From: a virus
Reading direction: 5' to 3' (one strand)
DNA: 40,759 nt
IMG/VR virus record: IMGVR_UViG_3300042935_000644
Coordinates: 1 to 40,759 of that record
Position 1 is the first letter of the stretch, and the number at the start of each line of letters is the position of its first letter. The notes beneath the pieces were generated by a model. The model worked only from the letters and a program-made list of their open reading frames with translations. It made no database searches and was not told where the DNA came from. Made by a program: the position numbers and the translations under genes. Below are positions 6,036-11,833 of this stretch, piece after piece.

Positions 6036-6256
6036 TAGTTTTCTCTCTTCCAGCGCATACCATTGCGGAAATACACAGTGGCGTAGCAGACAGCCATAAA
6101 GATAAACCCATATTGTTTGGTTTGTAGGGCAAACAATACCCAAAGTATTTCATTGGCTGTAAGGAAGAAAAAAGCAGTGGCTTGTTTCTTGCCCACATAC
6201 CACATACCAGTAACACCAAATATAGCCAATAGCCATGACCACGCCTGATTGCTCAT
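6035..6256 (-). CDS. Small actinophage-type membrane protein
   Basis: A 73-residue protein with about three hydrophobic segments (residues 7-20, 27-45 and 47-63) and a basic C-terminus (RNGMRWKREN). The order of GxTGxWxxGKK, a central W-x-LFA-x-Q-T-x-Q-x-GF stretch and the final RNxxRW resembles a common small membrane protein of actinobacteriophages with no assigned function. It is coupled to the 24-residue peptide by TAATG. It could be a holin-like or exclusion protein; neither is demonstrated. Confidence 0.75.
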   Translation of the reverse strand: MSNQAWSWLLAIFGVTGMWYVGKKQATAFFFLTANEILWVLFALQTKQYGFIFMAVCYATVYFRNGMRWKREN

Positions 6257-6300
6257 ATTGTACTCCTGTTGTTGAACGACTTAGTCCAACACTACTACAA

Positions 6301-6543
6301 CTATTTAGTTGTGGTATTCCAGTTGTACACGGCTTGGTGAAGAACACCCAAAACATCGTCAGGGTTCTCGTCTTCGTTCTCTAAGGCTTGGCAGTAACTA
6401 TTAGCCGCTTTGATGATGTTTTCAGCACTGGCGAGTTTCTTGGCGAAAGAATCAACCAATTGACGCAATGCCTGCTTGTCATCGTATGCACGAGCAAGAG
6501 ATACCTGTAAGTCTTGGATTACTGCAAACTCAAATGATTCCAT
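6301..6543 (-). CDS. Hypothetical helical protein
   Basis: An 80-residue protein starting MESFEFAVIQDLQVS. It is mostly alpha-helical, with heptad-like spacing in the first 50 residues (LARAYDDKQALRQLVDSFAK), so a small coiled coil is possible. The ribosome site is ATGAGG. A hairpin and a candidate promoter lie directly upstream. No family is recognised. Confidence 0.75.
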   Translation of the reverse strand: MESFEFAVIQDLQVSLARAYDDKQALRQLVDSFAKKLASAENIIKAANSYCQALENEDENPDDVLGVLHQAVYNWNTTTK

Positions 6544-6553
6544 AAAACCTCAT

Positions 6554-6587
6554 TTCATAGGTTATATACCAGCGTACAGCCTATGAA
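6554..6587 (-). promoter_or_regulatory. Intergenic hairpin with candidate extended -10 promoter
   Basis: One of the few real gaps between genes (6544-6595). TTCATAGG (6554-6561) pairs with CCTATGAA (6580-6587) around an 18-base loop. Read on the minus strand the loop contains TGGTATATA (TG at 6570-6571, TATATA at 6563-6568), an extended -10-like element. A TTGACA at 6594-6599 is about 25 bases away, too far for a standard -35. It could be a promoter for the 6301-6543 gene or an operator; evidence is limited. Confidence 0.35.
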
Positions 6588-6595
6588 TGGGCTTG

Positions 6596-8032
6596 TCAAG
6601 TGTCTTCAGACAAATCTAGGACATCTTGGTACATGGTGTTGGCTTGCTGGGGATTTAAGCCACCACTAGCCAATTGCCTAGACACATCACCAGCATTTTG
6701 CCCAAACAAGCGACTGAGTACGCCACTGCTACCTCTGGCTTCTACTTCCAAGCGAACCATGTCCCTAGTGTCACTTATGTCCTTGAACTTTTCAACAAGG
6801 TTAAACAGACGCTCCACTTCTCCTGAAAGTGCTGGGTCAAGACCCTGTCCTTCTAGTTCTTCAGCAAAGCGAGCGAAGAGTACACGACTTACTTGCATCT
6901 CCAATAATGCCCTCAATGCTGCCTGTAACTGATCCTTAGTTTTGATCTCTACAGGTAACTTAAATCCACACTCAGAATCTTGTCGGAATGCAGGACAACG
7001 TGCGCTGAGATAGCAACTATTGCATTGGCGCAAAAGTCCACTTTTATACGAGATTACAGGAACCTTTTCAACACCTAAACTTTCAATATCTTCTTCACCA
7101 GCAAGGGTTTTAGCCAATTGTGGGGTGAATTGTTCAATACCTATGACAGGTAGCAATACTTTGTCATCTTCGTGCCGCATCTCAGCACCCCGGATAGCAA
7201 TAGTTGACCCCCTCGGTGCCACATTTGGAACAGAAGCAGGATTGCTCGGATAGTTGATATCCGTGACACTTTCCGATAGACCAATTTCTTGCTCATCGTC
7301 CATTTCTTGAGGCTCATAGACCCCAAAAACAACCTTTTCCCACGCTTGCCAAGAAACAATTGCAAGCCTCGCAACCTCAGAGTTGTCATCCTGAATGATT
7401 GCATCGTAGTCAATCCCTAACTTAAGGATGTCTGCTCGGTGCTTCTTTCGGGACGAATCCTTTTGTTGGGCGGGGTATCGGCGTAAGCCATGACCGTCCC
7501 AAATCTGAGTTTCCCCATACCTAACTGCTGATGTCCATGAGCCAACAATTACCGAATCCCACGGCAACGCTGCAATAACATCGGGCTTAGAAGATAAGCC
7601 TATTAACTTGGCATCCCAACGCTGAATCAAGTTTCTAATGCGAGAAATGGTCTTACCATTTACTGCCTTGTCACTAATTGCTGCCCTTCCATGCTTTTGG
7701 CAAAGCCAAGCAAGGCGTTCCATATCATTAGGGTCATTCCATACAGGGATGTACCGCTCCCCCAGCCAAGTACCGTCATAATCGGGTCTCCCAATGACCA
7801 TTGCAATGTTTTCGTAGTGCTGGCGCACGAAATCGTCGTATCTACTGACATCCTCATCATTTTCAGATGTGTACAGAATGATCTCTCCCGATGGGAACAT
7901 TACAGACAAATCCAATTCCTTTTTCTTAGGAATGGGCAGGTGAGTAAGGTTTACAGCGTACTTCGTAACTCCCGATGCCTGTAATAACGACCTATGGGAT
8001 GCCTTTTCAGCATTGGCAAAATATACCTTCAC
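6596..8032 (-). CDS. Large phage protein with C-terminal Cys4 cluster, function unknown
   Basis: A 478-residue protein with a GTG start coupled to the upstream stop (GTGA). The first ~240 residues look like an alternating alpha/beta, possibly TIM-barrel, domain (opens MKVYFANAEKASH; strands such as YDAIIQDD and PWDSVIVGSW), loosely recalling tRNA-guanine-transglycosylase-like (DpdA) proteins. A linker follows. Residues 337-355 hold C-x2-C-x5-C-x8-C (CNSCYLSARC, then SEC), consistent with zinc or an Fe-S cluster, then a long helical domain (about 365-450). I recall similar two-part proteins in actinophages without known function. It is next to a possible HAD-fold gene. The transglycosylase idea is weak because the catalytic residues cannot be assigned. 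Confidence 0.7.
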   Translation of the reverse strand: MKVYFANAEKASHRSLLQASGVTKYAVNLTHLPIPKKKELDLSVMFPSGEIILYTSENDEDVSRYDDFVRQHYENIAMVIGRPDYDGTWLGERYIPVWNDPNDMERLAWLCQKHGRAAISDKAVNGKTISRIRNLIQRWDAKLIGLSSKPDVIAALPWDSVIVGSWTSAVRYGETQIWDGHGLRRYPAQQKDSSRKKHRADILKLGIDYDAIIQDDNSEVARLAIVSWQAWEKVVFGVYEPQEMDDEQEIGLSESVTDINYPSNPASVPNVAPRGSTIAIRGAEMRHEDDKVLLPVIGIEQFTPQLAKTLAGEEDIESLGVEKVPVISYKSGLLRQCNSCYLSARCPAFRQDSECGFKLPVEIKTKDQLQAALRALLEMQVSRVLFARFAEELEGQGLDPALSGEVERLFNLVEKFKDISDTRDMVRLEVEARGSSGVLSRLFGQNAGDVSRQLASGGLNPQQANTMYQDVLDLSEDT

Positions 8033-8514
8033 TCATTGTCTCCCACATTTTTATATAGAGATTGAACATCTAATTCATGTGCAAGGTCTGTCCAAATCTG
8101 GCGTTCTTTGGGCTTATTGTCTCGCCATTCTGGGCGAACAAAGTTGGGAAGACACACCAACAGGCTAGGAATACCATCTTGCATAACTAACGTAACCGCT
8201 TCAGGGCTCGTATCTACATACCAGTCAATCTTGCCATATACCGCATTTAAGTCACGAACACGGTCACGAAAGGATGTTGAACCTGTTCCCTTGACTGTGT
8301 CTGTGAGGGCAAACTTATAACCTTCCCTCTTTGCCCATGAGTTTAGCATGGTGGGGTCAGTATCACCACTACCTAAGATAATCATACGTCCGTGGTACCT
8401 TGCGTACAAGGCTTCGTAAAGTTTCTGACCGTCTGGAATAGGTTGGCGAGCACCTGGAACCATTGCTTTATCTGTTGCTGCATAAGCAAGCACATCAAAA
8501 GTGACAATAAGCAT
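8029..8514 (-). CDS. Possible HAD-fold-like phage protein
   Basis: A 161-residue protein. The ATG overlaps the upstream stop (TAATG), which excludes a longer in-frame start. The order LIVTFDVLAYA (residues 2-12), MIILGSGD, then WYVDTSPEAV resembles the motif order of haloacid-dehalogenase-fold phosphatases, but the usual D-x-D nucleophile pair is not evident, so it could be inactive or a different Rossmann-like fold. It is coupled by GTGA to the Cys4 protein that follows, so the two may work together. The function is unknown. Confidence 0.65.
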   Translation of the reverse strand: MLIVTFDVLAYAATDKAMVPGARQPIPDGQKLYEALYARYHGRMIILGSGDTDPTMLNSWAKREGYKFALTDTVKGTGSTSFRDRVRDLNAVYGKIDWYVDTSPEAVTLVMQDGIPSLLVCLPNFVRPEWRDNKPKERQIWTDLAHELDVQSLYKNVGDNE

Positions 8515-8972
8515 TAATCGTACATTCCCATTGCCGTGCGTTCTTTGTGGGCAACATACCCTGAACCTACTGGGCAATAGTGGCAAAGGTACTGACGGTT
8601 GGCTTTTGGTACACCTGCTTTGCGTCCAATAGTTTTAGAGTCATCTTCCCAATCAATACAACTACCTTTTGGTGCATTGTGGCGATGAAAGCATTTCAAG
8701 GCTTCTACTCTAAGATCATCACGAATCTCACGAACTTCAATTTCGTTCTTCATTAGTTCTTTTTTAATGCCTGTTTCACCGTCAAGGGCATCATAAGTGG
8801 CTTGGTCACACCGAAAGATCTGTGACATGTGTGCTTCAGGGCGTTGATCTTGTGCCTTACCAAGATGCATTTTGATAATCTCTTGCAACTCCATGTCATT
8901 ATCTGCGTTGCCATCATAATCACGCATTTTGTGCATGATTCCACAAGAGTTACATACTAAGAGTCTTGGCAT
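8514..8972 (-). CDS. Zinc-binding phage protein
   Basis: A 152-residue protein. It has an N-terminal C-x2-C (LLVCNSCGIMH, residues 5-14) and a C-terminal pattern CFHRH, then CIDWEDD, then YLCHYCPV, reminiscent of a cysteine/histidine domain in many actinophage proteins of unknown function. The middle is helical and acidic. Two metal sites are likely. It heads a three-gene coupled string (8972-6596). A role in nucleic-acid handling is plausible but unproven. Confidence 0.72.
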   Translation of the reverse strand: MPRLLVCNSCGIMHKMRDYDGNADNDMELQEIIKMHLGKAQDQRPEAHMSQIFRCDQATYDALDGETGIKKELMKNEIEVREIRDDLRVEALKCFHRHNAPKGSCIDWEDDSKTIGRKAGVPKANRQYLCHYCPVGSGYVAHKERTAMGMYD

Positions 8973-9020
8973 ATTGTGCTACTTTCTATAAACTTGTTAA
9001 TTTCCGTAGTCTAGCAGTTT

Positions 9021-9209
9021 TTAATCCTGATAATCGTCTGGGTTCAATCCTAACTTACGCAGAGCATCATCAATTTCTGATTCAGCCTTACCAAATTCAC
9101 CCTTTTTCTTAAACCCTTTAGCACTACCTGCTGGGTGAAACTGTTGTTGTTCCCCGCGTTTTGCTAATTTCTTACGGCGGAACTCCGCCATATCAATAAT
9201 GTCCCCCAC
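9021..9209 (-). CDS. Small basic hypothetical protein
   Basis: A 62-residue protein read from GTG (9207-9209) after AAAGG. It contains FRRKKLAKRG and, at its end, LRKLGLNPDDYQD. It resembles short phage proteins lying near structural genes. The function is unknown; it is the last gene of the small-protein chain. Confidence 0.7.
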   Translation of the reverse strand: MGDIIDMAEFRRKKLAKRGEQQQFHPAGSAKGFKKKGEFGKAESEIDDALRKLGLNPDDYQD

Positions 9210-9220
9210 ATTACAACCTT

Positions 9221-9424
9221 TTACAGGCTAATTACTGGGTCTTTTGCCTCAGCCAGTGGGCTTTTTGGAGTCAAATTGTATTGCGACTGCACCACCATTT
9301 GACGCTTTAGCGCAAAGCCTTCTTCTACATCGCCACCACGACTTGGGGTAAGCGACTTAAATGATCCATCGGTATAACCCATACGTAGATCAGCATTCTG
9401 TGAGCGAGATGTGTTTACAGCCAT
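9221..9424 (-). CDS. Small hypothetical protein
   Basis: A 67-residue protein starting MAVNTSRSQNADLRMG. It is polar and slightly basic, without cysteines or membrane segments. An AAGGTGG site precedes the ATG. It belongs to the chain of small proteins at 9021-15992. No family is recognised. Confidence 0.7.
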   Translation of the reverse strand: MAVNTSRSQNADLRMGYTDGSFKSLTPSRGGDVEEGFALKRQMVVQSQYNLTPKSPLAEAKDPVISL

Positions 9425-9440
9425 GATCTATTTTACCACC

Positions 9441-9731
9441 TTAGTTACCCATTGGGGTATGGTATGTATCTCCAGGAAGTTGGCGATACCACATACCGTC
9501 AGATTGAATATCCTCATGGACATGCTTACCGTCCCGAACCATGTAGTCAGGTAGTGCCAATTGTGCCTTCATATGCATGTCTCGTGCCATTCGTTCAGCA
9601 TCCATGTGTGCGGTTTCACCACGAAATGTTGCATGGTGCTTACCTTCTCGCATCACGACTGCTTCCATACCATCATCTTTAATGTGATGACCAATACCCA
9701 AACCTAAATACTTTGCTTCCCACGTACCCAT
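9441..9731 (-). CDS. Histidine/methionine-rich hypothetical protein
   Basis: A 96-residue protein starting MGTWEAKYLGLGIGHH. It is rich in His and Met (ERMARDMHMKAQ; GKHVHEDIQSDGMWY), so metal binding is conceivable. It starts 3 bases after the upstream stop. The function is unknown; context suggests a virion-associated or assembly role. Confidence 0.7.
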   Translation of the reverse strand: MGTWEAKYLGLGIGHHIKDDGMEAVVMREGKHHATFRGETAHMDAERMARDMHMKAQLALPDYMVRDGKHVHEDIQSDGMWYRQLPGDTYHTPMGN

Positions 9732-9734
9732 TAT

Positions 9735-10571
9735 CTACCGCTTTCCTAGTTTAGATGACCCAATTTTAGCAGGCTTGCCCATAGAAGCGCCAGTAACTGA
9801 ACCAAATGAGATGGCTGGTGCTCCTGGTTGTCCTGGACCTGCTGGAGCATGGGGCGAATTAATGCTTGTAGTTTGGCTCGCTTGACGAGCATCTGTTACG
9901 TTGGCTTGAATAGTTGGAGCACTTGTGTTGTTGCTGTAACCACCAACAGAAGGTTGTGCTTTTGGCGCTCTTGGCTGACGAGCCTTGCCACCAGCAACAC
10001 CTTGTTTAGCAACTCGTGCTTGCTGTTCTGGAGTTCCCTCTTTAGCAATAGATGATTGCAACCCACGGCGAGCCTTAGCAGTTTGAGCGTTTCGTGCCTT
10101 TTGAGCAGGAGACAACTGCTTACGCTGTGGTGTTTGTGCCATAGCACTGCTGTTGTTGGGGTTATAAGCGTTGAGGTTTTGACCACCAAGACCTTGTTGG
10201 TTGGCTGTCATACCAGAATTATCACCAAACCCAGTAAAGGCACCAATATTGATACTGTTATCTACAGTGTCACCACTTACTGCAGCGCCTTTCTTACCCC
10301 TTCTACGCCCACCACCGCCACCGCCAAAACCACCACGGTCATAAACATTGAGTGGATTTCCTCCTGAATACATGCTGTTCATTAGGTTTGCACCAAAACC
10401 ACCTTGTGCACCAGCAGCATTATTTGGCATGTTAGATGCACCAAAATCTTTGGAGACACCTGCAGCAGGAGCACTAAACTGTGGAACTGGTGCTGCTTGT
10501 CCTCGGTTTATCCTACCTGTAGCGTTATACAAGGGTTGAGGATTTTGAGCACCAAATCTGTTTGTAGGCAT
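9735..10571 (-). CDS. Disordered Gly/Ala/Pro-rich protein sharing a motif with the 684-residue protein
   Basis: A 278-residue low-complexity protein. It has an N-terminal region rich in Ala, Pro and Asn; a glycine run followed by RRRGKKG (about 80-95); then NQQGLGGQNLNAYN at 124-137, nearly identical to a motif in the protein at 11833-13887; then a basic Lys/Arg/Ala region and a Pro/Gly tail. The PTIQANVTD segment also resembles ATVQANVGD in the larger protein. This suggests an intrinsically disordered, nucleic-acid- or capsid-contacting protein. It contains no enzyme motif. Confidence 0.75.
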   Translation of the reverse strand: MPTNRFGAQNPQPLYNATGRINRGQAAPVPQFSAPAAGVSKDFGASNMPNNAAGAQGGFGANLMNSMYSGGNPLNVYDRGGFGGGGGGRRRGKKGAAVSGDTVDNSINIGAFTGFGDNSGMTANQQGLGGQNLNAYNPNNSSAMAQTPQRKQLSPAQKARNAQTAKARRGLQSSIAKEGTPEQQARVAKQGVAGGKARQPRAPKAQPSVGGYSNNTSAPTIQANVTDARQASQTTSINSPHAPAGPGQPGAPAISFGSVTGASMGKPAKIGSSKLGKR

Positions 10572-10577
10572 GGACTA

Positions 10578-10898
10578 TTATACCCAAAGACTCTGCATGG
10601 AATATCGCCCTGAACCACTGAACTTGTCATCATTCATTTGTGCTCGTTGGAACATAACGGGAGCACCAGAAACCCATGAACGGTAAGTCGGGGCATAACG
10701 GTCTACAGATAGCACGTCCATTACCTTTAGTTCCTGTTTAAGGAATCCTCTACGTTCTGGCATAAGTTGTTGAGGAACAATTGGGCGAGTAGCACGAATA
10801 GTGTCTAAATCAGAAATAGCGCTTTGCAGCGCAATATCAACCAGCATCTCTTCACGAGATTGCCAAGGTCTACGAGTTCTGAAGTTGTCTACGGGCAT
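10578..10898 (-). CDS. Hypothetical protein
   Basis: A 106-residue basic protein starting MPVDNFRTRRPWQSRE. A helical N-terminal half is followed by a Tyr/Ser-rich end. The ATG shares a base with the upstream stop (TAATG). It is more ordered in composition than its neighbours and lies between two of the disordered proteins. No family is recognised. Confidence 0.72.
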   Translation of the reverse strand: MPVDNFRTRRPWQSREEMLVDIALQSAISDLDTIRATRPIVPQQLMPERRGFLKQELKVMDVLSVDRYAPTYRSWVSGAPVMFQRAQMNDDKFSGSGRYSMQSLWV

Positions 10899-11188
10899 TA
10901 ATCTTCCATTTCTCCCATATACTTGCCTTCTGACATATTTTTTCTGATTTGTCCATGTGTCTCAGCAAATGCTTGCCTTTGCTCTTCTTCTTCTTCAGAT
11001 TCACTTGGGCCATTGAACCTATCGCCACTGGGATCAACTTGACTCCACATTGCTTGTTGTTCAGCAATGTCTTTCTGAACACGAGGATCATCACCAAAAC
11101 CAACACCGATTTCAGCGTACCTACTGCCTAATGCATCTTTAGTAACTTTACGGTTTGGGTGATGTCGTGTATCTTCGCCTTTAGGCAT
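10898..11188 (-). CDS. MPKGxDTRHHPNR-tagged small protein (copy 1)
   Basis: A 96-residue protein whose first 13 residues (MPKGEDTRHHPNR) match those of the gene before it in transcription order, apart from one residue. The rest differs: a central GFGDDPRVQKDIAEQQ stretch and an acidic run of glutamates near residue 65. It is TAATG-coupled on both sides. The shared N-terminal tag, not the body, defines the family. Confidence 0.75.
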   Translation of the reverse strand: MPKGEDTRHHPNRKVTKDALGSRYAEIGVGFGDDPRVQKDIAEQQAMWSQVDPSGDRFNGPSESEEEEEQRQAFAETHGQIRKNMSEGKYMGEMED

Positions 11189-11388
11189 TAGTAACTCTTT
11201 TCTGTTTCGCTAAATCCTGAATCTGGCTCTAAACCATCATTGCCACGGGCATCTTCCATCGCCTCATGTGCATCACGGTCATCTTTACCGTAATTAGGAC
11301 TAGTCATTGCAGCCATGTTTGCAATATCAAACGAAAATCGGCTTACTCCACGATTTGGGTGATGGCGAGTGTCTTTTCCTTTAGGCAT
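11188..11388 (-). CDS. MPKGxDTRHHPNR-tagged small protein (copy 2)
   Basis: A 66-residue protein starting MPKGKDTRHHPNRGVS. After the tag the sequence is short, polar and acidic (DDRDAHEAMEDARG). It is coupled by TAATG to both neighbours. The tag is basic and histidine-rich; the body is unrelated to copy 1. Confidence 0.75.
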   Translation of the reverse strand: MPKGKDTRHHPNRGVSRFSFDIANMAAMTSPNYGKDDRDAHEAMEDARGNDGLEPDSGFSETEKSY

Positions 11389-11564
11389 TATTCATCATCT
11401 CCGTACCATGTAGGTTGTGCCATTGGGTCATATCCCTTACTGCTTGGGAAAATCTTGTCAGCAAGTTTGTTCAAAGTAGAAGTTTCTGCCTTCTTACGCT
11501 TCCTAAAAGCATCTAAATTAACGATGCGAGCATCGTGATTACTAGTATCCTTACCTTTAGGCAT
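11388..11564 (-). CDS. MPKGKDT-tagged small protein (copy 3)
   Basis: A 58-residue protein, MPKGKDTSNHDAR at the N-terminus, then LDAFRKRKKAE and a C-terminal PTWYGDDE. It fills the gap between its neighbours exactly, with one-base TAATG overlaps at both ends. The first seven residues match copy 2; the His and Arg positions are partly kept. The reading frame is supported by tiling and by the shared tag. Confidence 0.68.
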   Translation of the reverse strand: MPKGKDTSNHDARIVNLDAFRKRKKAETSTLNKLADKIFPSSKGYDPMAQPTWYGDDE

Positions 11565-11833
11565 TACTTGTCTCCTGACGGAATTTCCTCATTAAGTTTA
11601 TCAGCATGGGCCTTTGCTTGCCATTCATGATCATATGGAACAATCCCTGCAGGGTTTACATGGGGCATTCTCCTCAACTTATCCCCCACATTCGGGGTGT
11701 ACCCAATAAACCATTGCATGCCTGATGAACGAGATTGGGTAAAATCGTTTTGTTGAGAGTTACTCCCACGATAATGGTGGTAACGACCTACCTGACGTTT
11801 TGCGTTATGGCGTTCGTCCTTACCACCCGACAT
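11564..11833 (-). CDS. GGKDERH-tagged small protein (divergent copy 4)
   Basis: An 89-residue protein starting MSGGKDERHNAKRQVGRYHHY, a divergent form of the MPKGKDTRHHPNR tag (G-K-D-x-R-H-x2-x-R preserved). The body is polar and Tyr/Gln/Ser-rich, ending EEIPSGDK. It directly follows the 684-residue disordered protein (shared base) and precedes copy 3. Confidence 0.72.
   Translation of the reverse strand: MSGGKDERHNAKRQVGRYHHYRGSNSQQNDFTQSRSSGMQWFIGYTPNVGDKLRRMPHVNPAGIVPYDHEWQAKAHADKLNEEIPSGDK

Larger units (their letters stand above)
584..9215 (-). repeat. Dispersed, strand-biased TGTAATG word
   Basis: The minus-strand word TGTAATG (cattaca on plus) occurs at 584, 624, 697, 1425, 1959, 2662, 3216, 3790, 4494, 4725, 5402, 7898 and 9209, ten of these as YTGTAATGT. 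Three or four positions are at start codons; others are inside genes or in gaps. I saw no copy on the other strand in this stretch. It may be a protein-binding site, a Chi-like word, or a by-product of codon use. Confidence 0.4.

Noticed and set aside
6594-6599. TTGACA as a standard -35 box
   Set aside because: It lies 25 bases from the nearest good -10 and contains the stop codon of the gene at 6596, so it is most likely chance.
10300-10325. GGN repeat as a microsatellite or mobile element
   Set aside because: It encodes a glycine run in frame in the disordered protein at 9735-10571, and no flanking duplications are visible.
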